Shown here: one piece after another, positions 7,587 through 15,177 of the stretch | Position numbering within the stretch: the first letter of the stretch is position 1 | How the letters are laid out: every line of letters starts with the position of its first letter | From: a filamentous cyanobacterium CCT1 | GTDB lineage: Bacteria; Cyanobacteriota; Cyanobacteriia; Phormidesmidales; Phormidesmidaceae | NCBI GenBank assembly: GCA_003017855.1 | Contig: PYER01000030.1 | Coordinates: 1-36,516 of the forward strand | Direction of reading: 5' to 3' | DNA length: 36,516 nucleotides | The notes under the pieces: generated by a model | What the model was told of the DNA's origin: nothing | The model's input: the letters and a program-made list of their open reading frames with translations, nothing else | Database searches by the model: none | Made by a program: the position numbers and the translations under genes

Positions 7587-8438
7587 ATGGCTCTTCCCCA
7601 GCAGCAGTTGCTCACCCAGGTCGCCCGGATGTTTCCGGATGCGCTGTTCTACGCCCCTACCCAGGCGCGGCTGGTGGCCCTTACTATCGATGATGTGCCG
7701 ACTCCGGGCGATCGCAACGATGCCTCTACTCGCCTCATTCTCGCCGCCCTCGATCGCTACAACCGCACCGCCAAGCACCCGGTACAGGCCACCTTCTTTG
7801 TCATCACCGACCACCTCAATCCGGGCAGCACCATTCTGCAAGAAATTCTGGCCAGCGGCCACGAAATCGCCAACCACGGCACCACCGATACCACTCCCGC
7901 CATTTTGCAGCCGGCCCAGTTTGCCCGCCATTTTCAAGAGGCCCACGATCGCATTACCGACCTGATTCAGCAGCCCCTGCGCTGGTATCGCCCTGGACGC
8001 GGCCTCTACAACCGGGCCATGGTCGACCACATTCGACTCACCCCCGGCTACGAGTCGCTGGTGGCCCTGGCCTCGATGGTGCCGTTTGACACCCTGCGGC
8101 CCCTCAGCACCCCCAATCTCAACACCTGGTACTTGGCTCGCTTTATCTTTCCTGGCGCTATTTTTGTCATGCACGGCGGGTCCATGGAGCGCTGTGTGCA
8201 GACGGCCCAGGCGCTGCCCACCCTGCTCAACCTCATTGACCGCCAGGGGTTTCGGGTTGTGACGCTCTCGCAGTTGTACGACAGCCTGAGCCCCAGCCCG
8301 CCCCCGGATAGCTCGGTCCTGGATAGCCCAATCTCAGGAAGATCAGCCCCAGAAAGCCCTACAGCAGAAACTCCTGCAGAGCCGCCGCCACCCCATCCGC
8401 ATCCACCCCTGGAGCCACCCAATCGGCCCCCTGCTTGA
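7587..8438 (+). CDS. NodB-type polysaccharide deacetylase-like protein with atypical active site
   Basis: A 283-residue protein starting 6 bp after the DppC-type permease. The NodB-homology core spans about residues 28-235. Motif 1 is LTIDDVP, with D35 and the metal-ligand position D36. Motif 2, normally NHTxxH, reads NHGTTD: H97 is present but the second His is an Asp (D101). Motif 3 is RPGRG (135-139) rather than RPPYG. A late His is in VMHGGS. It may be a divergent deacetylase of peptidoglycan or a chitin-like glycan, or a degenerate paralogue. I see no clear signal peptide. The last 45 or so residues are Pro/Ser/Glu-rich and coded in the 80 bp that overlap, antisense, the end of the Cof-type gene. 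Confidence 0.8.
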   Translation: MALPQQQLLTQVARMFPDALFYAPTQARLVALTIDDVPTPGDRNDASTRLILAALDRYNRTAKHPVQATFFVITDHLNPGSTILQEILASGHEIANHGTTDTTPAILQPAQFARHFQEAHDRITDLIQQPLRWYRPGRGLYNRAMVDHIRLTPGYESLVALASMVPFDTLRPLSTPNLNTWYLARFIFPGAIFVMHGGSMERCVQTAQALPTLLNLIDRQGFRVVTLSQLYDSLSPSPPPDSSVLDSPISGRSAPESPTAETPAEPPPPHPHPPLEPPNRPPA

Positions 8439-9192
8439 CGGGCATTGGCGCATCGCCCATTGCCACGCCAATACCCGCGTAGCGCAGCATTTCGAGATCG
8501 TTGTAGTTATCGCCAACGGCCATTACCTGGTCGGGCTTGAGGCCCAGCAGGTCTTCGGCCAGGTACCGCACCGCTTCGCCCTTGTGGGCTAAGGGGTGGG
8601 TGGCCTCGACAAAGTACTCGACCGATCGCGTTAGATACAGATCTTCGGTAGGGTAGCGCTGGCCCAAATGACTCAAAATGTCGCTGAGCAGGTCGATGTT
8701 GTTGCTCAAGGTCAGCAGCTTGGTGGTTTCGATCGCCACGTTGTTGTTCAGCAGCATGGCCAGGTCGCCAGCGGCAATGGGGCGAATGCCCGATCGCTCG
8801 GCGTAGGCCTCGGTGTCGTCAATAATCGCCCGCACGTGAAGCTGATCGTCGATATACAGGTGAATTGACAGGTCGTTGCTGGCCTCCATGGGGGCCAGGT
8901 AGGTCAAAATTTCCAGCGCCAGCTGCCGGGGCAGGGGCGTGTGGCGGTGCAGTTTTTGGGTTTTGGGGTCTTTGATGAAGGCCCCCTGGTAGGCCATCAG
9001 CGGCAGGGCTGAGCCCACCAGCTGGTGAAACCGCAGCGCCGATTGGTACATGCGCCCGGTGGCGATCGCCACCGCAACTCCCCGCTGCTGCACCTGGCCT
9101 ATGGCATCTAGCACAGGGGCGTTGATCTGATTAGACTCTCCGGCCAGGGTACCGTCGATATCGAGCACGAGTAGACGAATGTCGGCAGTCAT
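8359..9192 (-). CDS. Cof-type HAD hydrolase (IIB subfamily sugar/nucleotide phosphatase-like)
   Basis: A 277-residue cytoplasmic HAD protein. Motif I is LLVLDIDGTLAG with nucleophile D11 and acid/base D13; motif II is the Thr of AIATGR; motif III is the Lys in 'HKGEAVRYLAEDL'; motif IV is AVGDNYNDLEML. The alpha/beta cap between motifs II and III marks the Cof/YbiV group, which dephosphorylates sugar phosphates and flavin or pyridoxal phosphates with broad specificity. The exact substrate cannot be inferred. The gene converges on the deacetylase and their coding ends overlap by 80 bp. Its start (ATG at 9190-9192) is followed upstream by the 740-bp spacer. Confidence 0.9.
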   Translation of the reverse strand: MTADIRLLVLDIDGTLAGESNQINAPVLDAIGQVQQRGVAVAIATGRMYQSALRFHQLVGSALPLMAYQGAFIKDPKTQKLHRHTPLPRQLALEILTYLAPMEASNDLSIHLYIDDQLHVRAIIDDTEAYAERSGIRPIAAGDLAMLLNNNVAIETTKLLTLSNNIDLLSDILSHLGQRYPTEDLYLTRSVEYFVEATHPLAHKGEAVRYLAEDLLGLKPDQVMAVGDNYNDLEMLRYAGIGVAMGDAPMPVKQGADWVAPGVDADGVAAALQEFLL

Positions 9193-9933
9193 GGGGTGAG
9201 CCTGTAAACGTTTTCGCGTCTATTATCTCTGGCGAAGAGTCTAATTGGTCAACCTGGGCAAGCGCTCGGCAGAACGCAGAGGCAGCGTCAGGGCTAACCC
9301 CAAATTCCAATGAAGAACCCCCTGTTTCGAGGGGCATACCCTTACGCTGTGAAACACACGCTGCGCCCAGGCAAGATCTTGGATTGTGGGCTGGCGTTTA
9401 CCACATCGAATGCCGTGTAAGTTGCAGATTCGCTGGGCACAGTCTATGCGTACAGGCCAATACATTGAGGGTAACCGTCCCAGCGACTACGCTGGCTGAG
9501 CGAAGTCGTTCGCTCTGCGTCTCCCAAAGGGAGAAAGCCAAAACCCATCCGAATGTTCCCTAGCCCCTCTGGGGCGGCAAAGCCTACGACTCCGCTCAGG
9601 GGACGCTTACCATTGAGGCACAGAAAATGTGATTTCCCTACTGAGTGGAAGCCCGACTTTTCTAATTTTGCCGCTATCGTAAACCCCTCGCTCAGCCCTA
9701 GAATAAAACCTTGAGAAGGCTAGCCGTTCACAGCCAGAGGGTTCAATATTTCTTCACAAAAACCTCACGGGATTACGGTTTAGATTTAGCATTAAGGTGG
9801 GTCGTGAGTAGAGAATTTTGCTGATGAGTTTAGGCTTCAAGTGGCTGTTAACCACCTCAGCAAATATCTGACTGACGGCAGATACTCAGACCTAACACCA
9901 GCTTTGTCTTCATAGAAAAATGGAGGAAAAGTT
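9193..9933. other. Repeat-rich intergenic spacer before hsp20
   Basis: I see no credible gene in this 741-bp spacer. It contains a hairpin at 9484-9508 (10-bp arms with one mismatch: CGACTACGCT and AGCGAAGTCG), a related CGACTCCGCTCAGGGG motif about 80 bp on, and a short CCCC...GGGG stem near 9325. Short open frames on the minus strand (9131-9337, 9241-9465) have low-complexity, family-less translations of the sort produced by cyanobacterial intergenic repeats. The last 250 bp should hold the hsp20 promoter. No CIRCE operator (TTAGCACTC-N9-GAGTGCTAA) is present. Confidence 0.6.
9907..9931 (+). promoter_or_regulatory. Candidate RNA thermometer masking the hsp20 ribosome binding site
   Basis: In the leader, UCUUCAU (9907-9913) can pair with AUGGAGGA (9920-9927) using one G-U pair and one bulged G, closing on a 6-nt A-rich loop. 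After one mismatch, UUU (9903-9905) can extend the stem with AAG (9929-9931). This would bury the GGAGG Shine-Dalgarno that lies 7 bp before the ATG at 9934. Small hairpins of this kind control hsp17 translation in Synechocystis (established). Its action here is inferred from pairing alone. Confidence 0.45.
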
Positions 9934-10413
9934 ATGCCTATCATGCGTTACGACCCTCTAAACGATATCGCTCGGTGGGAGCCCTTCCGAGGCATTGAGC
10001 GCCTGCACCGAGAAATGAACCATCTATTCGATCGCTTTCTGTCTGAAGGCCATGGCGACGGTGACAGAGACTTAAAATCGCTGTCCTTTATGCCTTCGGC
10101 AGAACTGGAAGAAACCGATGACGCCATTCATCTCAAACTTGAGATTCCAGGTATGGAAGCCAAGGATTTAGATGTTCAGGTCACAGAATCATCGGTTTTA
10201 GTCAGAGGCGAGCGCAAGTCTGAGTCTAAGCACGAAGAAAAGGGCTTAGTGCGATCAGAATTCCACTATGGACAGTTTGAGCGCACTATTCCGCTGCCTG
10301 CTCGCATTCAAACTGACAATGTGCAGGCCGACTACAAAAACGGCATGGTGCATCTGACCTTGCCCAAACTGGAGTCAGAGCAGCAAAAAGTCGTGAAAGT
10401 CGATATTCACTAA
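9934..10413 (+). CDS. hspA: Small heat-shock protein, Hsp20/alpha-crystallin family
   Basis: A 159-residue chaperone, close to the usual cyanobacterial HspA/Hsp17 size. An N-terminal arm (residues 1-45, with MRYDPLNDIARWEPFRGIER and 'MNHLFDRF') precedes the alpha-crystallin domain (about 50-150: PSAELEETDDAIHLKLEIPG, ending in KNGMVHLTLPK, the family's GxLxLxxPK signature). The C-terminus VVKVDIH is a weak match to the I-x-I oligomer-linking motif. Such proteins hold unfolding proteins and protect thylakoid membranes in heat and high light. The start is fixed by GGAGGAAAA before the ATG. The preceding leader may act as a thermometer. It is followed by a strong hairpin and a phosphoribosyltransferase gene. 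Confidence 0.95.
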   Translation: MPIMRYDPLNDIARWEPFRGIERLHREMNHLFDRFLSEGHGDGDRDLKSLSFMPSAELEETDDAIHLKLEIPGMEAKDLDVQVTESSVLVRGERKSESKHEEKGLVRSEFHYGQFERTIPLPARIQTDNVQADYKNGMVHLTLPKLESEQQKVVKVDIH

Positions 10414-10427
10414 GCCATTGCGGGTAG

Positions 10428-10452
10428 GGGACTGCGATGCGATCGCAGTCCC
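10428..10452 (+). terminator. Hairpin downstream of hsp20
   Basis: Perfect 11-bp arms (GGGACTGCGAT and ATCGCAGTCCC) enclose a 3-nt GCG loop; the right arm and loop contain GCGATCGC. There is no T-run, so it may be a processing or factor-dependent signal instead of an intrinsic terminator. It separates hsp20 from the next gene. Confidence 0.5.
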
Positions 10453-10490
10453 TCACGTTCCCCAATCGGCCCGTCCCCAGGAGGTAGACC

Positions 10491-11150
10491 ATGCTCGATG
10501 CTGTTGCCCAAGACATGCGGTTTCATGACCGTGCCGACGCCGGGCGACAGCTCGCCGAGCGGCTGCAGCGCTATGCCCATCGTGCCGATGTGCTGGTGCT
10601 GGGGCTGCCTCGCGGTGGGGTGCCGGTGGCCTACGAAATAGCCCAGGCGCTAAACGCGCCGCTGGATGTTTGCCTGGTGCGCAAGCTGGGGGTGCCAGAC
10701 CACAAAGAACTGGCCCTAGGGGCGATCGCCTCGGGCGGGGTGCGCGTGCTCAACGACGATGTCGTCAGCGGCATGAATATTTCGACCCCAACCATTGACG
10801 CGATCGCGGCCAAAGAACTGCAAGAGCTACAGCGCCGCGATCGCGCCTATCGGGGCGATCGGCCCCCACTAGATATCCGCGATCGCACCGTCATTCTGGT
10901 TGACGATGGCATCGCCACTGGAGCCACCATGCGCGCCGCCGTCTCAGTGATCAAACCCCAGCAGCCCGCTCGACTAATTGTGGCGGCCCCAGTTGTGGCT
11001 CCGCCGATCTATGAAGAGCTGAGCCTGGCGGTGGATGAGGTGGTGTATGTCGCTATGCCCGAAGCCTTGCGCGCGATCGGGTTTTGGTACGAAGACTTCG
11101 CTCAAACCAGCGATGCAGACGTTCGCCAACGCTTGGCCGACCAGTCCTGA
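10491..11150 (+). CDS. Predicted phosphoribosyltransferase (COG1926-like)
   Basis: A 219-residue protein, with an ATG at 10491 preceded by AGGAGG. It has a type I PRTase fold: 'VLVLGLPRGGVPVAYEIA' near residue 35 (pyrophosphate loop region), VRKLGVP at about 63, and the PRPP-binding loop at 134-147 (VILVDDGIATGATM). The flexible region 'GGVRVLNDDVV' and the length match the stand-alone predicted PRTase group often found next to stress genes. The base substrate is unknown. Its placement after hsp20 suggests a stress link, but a hairpin lies between them, so co-transcription is not certain. Confidence 0.88.
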   Translation: MLDAVAQDMRFHDRADAGRQLAERLQRYAHRADVLVLGLPRGGVPVAYEIAQALNAPLDVCLVRKLGVPDHKELALGAIASGGVRVLNDDVVSGMNISTPTIDAIAAKELQELQRRDRAYRGDRPPLDIRDRTVILVDDGIATGATMRAAVSVIKPQQPARLIVAAPVVAPPIYEELSLAVDEVVYVAMPEALRAIGFWYEDFAQTSDADVRQRLADQS

Positions 11151-11154
11151 GCCG

Positions 11155-11781
11155 TCACGATGGGATCTGCCAGGCGGCTTCAAAAAAAGCCAGTTCGCAG
11201 TCCATCGCGTAGCGGTAGGCGGCCTGGTGACTGGAGGAATCAACCGCTTGAGCATCGATCAGCGATTCGAGCTGGGCGGCCAGCGGCTCAAACTGGTCGC
11301 TGCTGTAGGTCTCAATCCAGGCGCTGTAGCGGTGGGGCGACGGCTTGAGCTGCGCCAGAGACTGCCCCAGGAAAGCATAGAGCCGCATGCACGGGGCCAT
11401 GGCGATCGCCGTCGCCTCAGACGACTGCCCCCAGGCGGTACTGAGCAAAAAATCGGTGTAGCGCCGAGTGGCCGCACCGGGGGTAACGGTGGCCAGGTCC
11501 ACGCCCCACTCTTGAGCGTAGCCACCGTGAAGATTTAGCTCATCGAGGACCCCGTCGGCCAGCTGATGAAAAACCTGGAATGTCTCCCAGGTAGAAGCTT
11601 TAGCGGCAGCGATGCTGTAGGCCCGAGCAAAGGCTTCTAAAAAGAAGGCGTCCTGGCCGACGTAGTAGGCAAATTTTTCGACAGGCAGGGTGCCATCGCC
11701 AATGCCCTGCACAAAGGGATGGTGCAGGCAGGCCTGAGCCAGGTCGTCGTTGGCGTGCCAAAGGTTTTGGGAGAGCGGCAT
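11155..11781 (-). CDS. tenA: TenA-family thiaminase II / aminopyrimidine aminohydrolase (Cys type)
   Basis: A 208-residue all-helical protein. TenA hydrolyses thiamine breakdown products such as formylaminopyrimidine to the HMP precursor, or thiamine itself, for salvage. The catalytic residues known from Bacillus subtilis TenA are recognisable: D44 in YYVGQDAFF, the nucleophile C131 in MAPCMRLYAF and the proton donor E201 in 'LAFFEAAW'. The frame extends upstream to 11865, but the extra 28 residues are low-complexity (coded by a GGGGATGAGGAGG-rich repeat). The ATG at 11779-11781 (MPLSQNLWHAN) fits the family start and is chosen. It converges on the PRTase gene with only 4 bp between them. A second, non-Cys paralogue lies at 18802. 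Confidence 0.92.
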   Translation of the reverse strand: MPLSQNLWHANDDLAQACLHHPFVQGIGDGTLPVEKFAYYVGQDAFFLEAFARAYSIAAAKASTWETFQVFHQLADGVLDELNLHGGYAQEWGVDLATVTPGAATRRYTDFLLSTAWGQSSEATAIAMAPCMRLYAFLGQSLAQLKPSPHRYSAWIETYSSDQFEPLAAQLESLIDAQAVDSSSHQAAYRYAMDCELAFFEAAWQIPS

Positions 11782-11892
11782 GGGAACAAGAAGATGGGGG
11801 GATGAGGAGGTAAGGGAATGAGGAGGATTAGGCGGAGAATCCTGACGTGAAAGGTAGGGGCGCATGGCGTGCGCCCTTAACCCTGCTGGCGT

Positions 11893-12654
11893 CTAGGACG
11901 GGAGCAGCGTCTGGGCCAGATCGAGAGAGAAATAATAGGCGTTGTTGACCTGGCCCCAAAGCACTTCAAAGGGAAGGCTGGGTTCACCCAGGTGGCTGAT
12001 TACCAGGCGAGCGCCGGGCATAGCAGAGCTGCGAGTGTAGTCATTGACCGTAACCACGGTGGGGAGCCCCGCTGCGATCGCCGCTTCTACCCCCTGGCGG
12101 CTGTCTTCAATCACCAGGCAGGTGGCGGGGTTAAGATCCATGGCGTTGATCACCAGGTTGTAGATGTCAGGGGCGGGTTTCTTGGTTGGCACCATGTCTC
12201 CGGCGGCGATCATCTCAAACCAGGTGGGCGACTTTGGCCCCAGCAGATGCTCTAGCAATGGAATCACGCTGTCTTTGGCGCTGGTAGTGGCGATCGCCAG
12301 CCGCACCCCTTCCCGCTGGGCGGCCTCAATCAATCGCCGCACCCCAGGCCGCAGCGGTATCACGTTGCCTGCAACCAGCGCTTGAAAGTGGCGAGCCTTG
12401 GCCTGATGCAGCGCCACTACCAGCTCATCGATATCGGTTTGCTGCTGAAACTTTGGCTGGTAGCGGTCAATGTAGTGGCGAATGCGCTCTTTGCCCCCGG
12501 CCACTCGCAACAGCTGACCGTAAAGGCCCACCGGCCAGTGCCAGGGTAGTTCGAACTCTTGAAACGCCTGGTTGAACGCGACCCGGTGGCCGTCTCGCTC
12601 GGTTTCGGCCAGGGTACCATCGACATCAAAAATGAGCGCTTCAAGGGTTTTCAT
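11893..12654 (-). CDS. cbbY: CbbY-like HAD phosphatase (xylulose-1,5-bisphosphate phosphatase type)
   Basis: A 253-residue HAD hydrolase of the beta-phosphoglucomutase/CbbY group. Motif I is LIFDVDGTLAETERDGHR (D10 nucleophile, D12), motif II is IATTSAK, motif III is KKPAPDIY and motif IV is VIEDSRQG. The cap segment 'WHWPVGLYGQLLRVAGGKER' strongly resembles CbbY. CbbY removes phosphate from xylulose-1,5-bisphosphate, a misfire product that inhibits Rubisco; in a cyanobacterium this would protect CO2 fixation (established for the family, inferred here). The gene lies 111 bp upstream of the tenA start on the same strand. Its promoter should be in 12655-12800. Confidence 0.88.
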   Translation of the reverse strand: MKTLEALIFDVDGTLAETERDGHRVAFNQAFQEFELPWHWPVGLYGQLLRVAGGKERIRHYIDRYQPKFQQQTDIDELVVALHQAKARHFQALVAGNVIPLRPGVRRLIEAAQREGVRLAIATTSAKDSVIPLLEHLLGPKSPTWFEMIAAGDMVPTKKPAPDIYNLVINAMDLNPATCLVIEDSRQGVEAAIAAGLPTVVTVNDYTRSSAMPGARLVISHLGEPSLPFEVLWGQVNNAYYFSLDLAQTLLPS

Positions 12655-13079
12655 TGGGAGGCCGTAGGGAAACAGGGGAAGCTAGTGGCTGGTCGCAGCA
12701 AGAGGTGGGCTGAGACCGAGATTGTGCTCTCAAGGCAGATGCTGGCTGCGTTTCTCTCTATCACACTAGTAGGAGAATGCCGGGAGCTACCTTGCTTAGT
12801 CAGTGCTGGGCCAGTCGTCAGCGATCGCGAGAGGGCCAGGGGATGTTCACAAAGCATCTCAGGTTGGGAATCGCCCCTGCTGCTTCACCCTAGACTATCG
12901 CCTTCAGACTGTCGCCTCCCAGCAGCATCTTCAAAAGCGGCCCCAAAACTGCAGAAAGCACAACGATTCTAGCCGAGAAGCCCGCCGTTTCACCGTAGGA
13001 TGAAGAGGCGACTTGCGCTAGAGAATTGGGTCAGCGTCGGCCCCGGCGCAGCAGGCTGTTGTCAACGGTTACGAAGCAT
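12655..13079. other. Intergenic region between cbbY and cysK starts
   Basis: This 425-bp region separates two divergent genes and should carry both promoters. I see HIP1 sites but no convincing paired -35/-10, repeat or small gene. The open frames inside it have no family resemblance. Confidence 0.5.
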
Positions 13080-14099
13080 ATGGATATCAAAAACGGTTTT
13101 GTCGCCACGGTGGGCAATACTCCCCTGATTCGCCTCCCCAGCGTTAGCGAAGCGACCGGCTGCGACATTCTGGGCAAAGCAGAGTTTCTCAACCCTGGCG
13201 GGTCGGTCAAAGATCGCGCTGCCCTCTACATCATTAAAGACGCCGAAGAAAAAGGCTTGCTCAAGCCTGGTGGCACCGTGGTTGAAGGTACGGCAGGCAA
13301 TACCGGCATCGGTTTGGCCCACATCTGCAACGCCAAAGGCTACCGCTGTTTGATCGTCATTCCCGATACCCAGTCCCAGGAAAAAATTGATCTGCTGCGC
13401 ACCCTGGGGGCTGAGGTGCGCACCGTGCCCGCCGTTCCCTACCGCGACCCCAACAACTACGTTAAAGTCTCGGGTCGCCTGGCCGAAGAACTCGATAACG
13501 CCATTTGGGCCAACCAGTTCGACAATTTAGCCAATCGCCTGGCCCACTACGAAACCACCGGCCCCGAGATCTGGGCGCAAACTGACGGCACTATCGACGG
13601 CTGGGTAGCCGCTACCGGTACCGGCGGCACCTACGCAGGCGCAGCTCTGTTCTTCAAAGAGAAAAATCCTCAAATTCGCTGCGTTGTGGCTGACCCCATG
13701 GGCAGCGGTCTCTACAGCTACATTAAGACCGGCGAAATCAACATCAACGGCAACTCAATTACCGAGGGCATCGGCAACAGTCGCATTACCGCCAATATGG
13801 AAGGTGTACCGATTGACGATGCTATTCAAATTGAGGACTCTGAGGCGCTGCGAACGATCTATCAACTGCTCTATAAAGATGGGCTGTTTATGGGGGGCTC
13901 CGTCGGCATTAACGTAGCGGCGGCGGTCAAGCTGGCCCAGCAGCTTGGCCCTGGCCACAAAATTGTTACCGTGCTGTGCGACGGGGGCTCCCGCTACCAG
14001 TCGCGTATTTACAGTCGCTCCTGGCTGGAGGAAAAAGGCCTGTGGTCTGAGGATCTGGCCCCTGAAAATCCTGCAGAAATCCCGTTGCCGATCGCCTAG
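13080..14099 (+). CDS. cysK: Cysteine synthase A (O-acetylserine sulfhydrylase)
   Basis: A 339-residue fold-type II PLP enzyme that makes cysteine from O-acetylserine and sulfide. The PLP lysine is K44 in NPGGSVKDRAA, the substrate/phosphate loops are EGTAGNTGIG (69-78) and ATGTGGTYAG, and the C-terminal GGS segment is CDGGSRYQSRIYS. An ATG at 13080 (MDIKNGFVATVGNTPLIRL) matches cyanobacterial homologues; an extension from a TTG at 13026 is rejected as low quality. It is annotated in many cyanobacteria as CysK, although the long 'ANQFDNLANRLAHYETTGPEIW' pattern is shared with cystathionine beta-synthase-like paralogues, so the exact nucleophile is less sure than the family. Confidence 0.92.
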   Translation: MDIKNGFVATVGNTPLIRLPSVSEATGCDILGKAEFLNPGGSVKDRAALYIIKDAEEKGLLKPGGTVVEGTAGNTGIGLAHICNAKGYRCLIVIPDTQSQEKIDLLRTLGAEVRTVPAVPYRDPNNYVKVSGRLAEELDNAIWANQFDNLANRLAHYETTGPEIWAQTDGTIDGWVAATGTGGTYAGAALFFKEKNPQIRCVVADPMGSGLYSYIKTGEININGNSITEGIGNSRITANMEGVPIDDAIQIEDSEALRTIYQLLYKDGLFMGGSVGINVAAAVKLAQQLGPGHKIVTVLCDGGSRYQSRIYSRSWLEEKGLWSEDLAPENPAEIPLPIA

Positions 14100-14144
14100 G
14101 TCCATCCCCCGATGCACTACCCAAGGCGATCGTCTGTAATCGCG

Positions 14145-14176
14145 GTAACCACCTGTCTGATAGCACAGATGGTTGC
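14145..14176 (+). terminator. Possible terminator hairpin after cysK
   Basis: A 12-position stem (GTAACCACCTGT with ACAGATGGTTGC, one mismatch and one G-U) encloses an 8-nt loop. No T-run follows. It lies 46 bp after the cysK stop. Confidence 0.4.
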
Positions 14177-14282
14177 AGAGCAGATCGACTACACTAGGAC
14201 AGATTAAAGGGGACGCCCGGAGGCAAGTAGGCCTCAGCGCTACCCGAGCTTACCCTGCTCTGTAATTTTCGGGGACACACCT

Positions 14283-14891
14283 GTGACCGATCAGTCTGAC
14301 AAATCTTCGCTGCCGCCCGAGCCTGCCCTGGACCAAGGTCCAGGGCGTCGCAAGCAGGTGTCGCAGCCCAATCCCTGGGTGGAGGGGCTGCAAACGATTG
14401 GGCTCAGCGTAGTGTTGGCTCTGGGGATTCGGCACTTTGTGGCAGAGGCGCGCTACATTCCCTCTGGCTCAATGGAACCAACGCTGCAAATCAACGATCG
14501 CCTGGTAATCGAAAAAATTAGCTACCACCTCAACCCCCCAGAACATGGGGATATCGTCGTGTTTTGGCCGCCCGAAAGTCTCACCCCTCCCGGCAAGCGT
14601 CGAGATGCGTTTATCAAACGCATTGTCGGTTTGCCGGGGGATGTGGTTGAAGTGCGCAATGGTGAGGTGATTCGCAACGGCGAGGTGCTGAGCGAGCCCT
14701 ACATCAAAGCCCCACCCGACTACCAATGGGGGCCTGAGGAAGTTCCTGACGCGTCTTATCTGGTGCTGGGCGATAACCGCAACAGCAGCTATGACAGCCA
14801 CGCCTGGGGGTTTGTGCCTCAGGAAAACATTATCGGCAAGGCGGTAGTGCGGTTTTGGCCACCGGGTCGAGTCGGCCTGCTCGACGATTAA
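14283..14891 (+). CDS. lepB: Signal peptidase I
   Basis: A 202-residue membrane-anchored serine protease that cleaves signal peptides from exported proteins. After a Pro/Lys-rich cytoplasmic N-terminus there is one membrane segment (about residues 35-52). Catalytic S63 is in SGSMEPTL and the general base K112 is in DAFIKRIVGLPGD. The conserved box GDNRNSSYDSHAWGFV follows near the C-terminus. The start is a GTG at 14283, preceded by a weak GGGGAC; no in-frame ATG precedes the membrane helix. The active site faces the periplasm or thylakoid lumen. It is a single gene with its own upstream spacer. Confidence 0.95.
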   Translation: MTDQSDKSSLPPEPALDQGPGRRKQVSQPNPWVEGLQTIGLSVVLALGIRHFVAEARYIPSGSMEPTLQINDRLVIEKISYHLNPPEHGDIVVFWPPESLTPPGKRRDAFIKRIVGLPGDVVEVRNGEVIRNGEVLSEPYIKAPPDYQWGPEEVPDASYLVLGDNRNSSYDSHAWGFVPQENIIGKAVVRFWPPGRVGLLDD

Positions 14892-15004
14892 AACTGGCCC
14901 TGCCAAAGCCGTTTCATGACAGTTCTTTTACTCTGTCAGATGCTTAAATCTTCTGGGTTTTATTCAGGGAACCTTAACACGGCCACCTAGGCTAATGGAT
15001 AGCG

Positions 15005-15036
15005 TCCGGTTTGTGCAGGTTCCGGTTTGTGCAGGT
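15005..15036. repeat. Perfect 16-bp tandem duplication
   Basis: TCCGGTTTGTGCAGGT occurs twice in direct succession (15005-15020 and 15021-15036), about 140 bp upstream of metG. It could be slippage or a duplicated protein-binding site. Confidence 0.9.
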
Positions 15037-15177
15037 ATCAACAGTCAGCTTTTAGCTAGCGCTGCTATCCTGGTTATCTGTCGGTTGTCCCCCTAGAGCC
15101 TAGTTCTGGTGGTCGTTGTGCCGATGCTAAGCCGTTGTCAGTTCAGCCTCTAGCAGGCTAATTTTCCCGTTGGTTGT

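Noticed and set aside
9241-9465. Minus-strand open frame of 74 codons (and a neighbouring one at 9131-9337)
   Set aside because: The translation looks like an intergenic repeat read in frame, with no start signal and no domain.
11782-11865. Longer N-terminus for TenA
   Set aside because: Coded by purine-rich low-complexity DNA; MPLSQNLW at 11781 fits the family start.
13026-13079. Longer N-terminus for cysteine synthase from a TTG
   Set aside because: The Arg-rich extension is not found in the family; ATG 13080 is standard.
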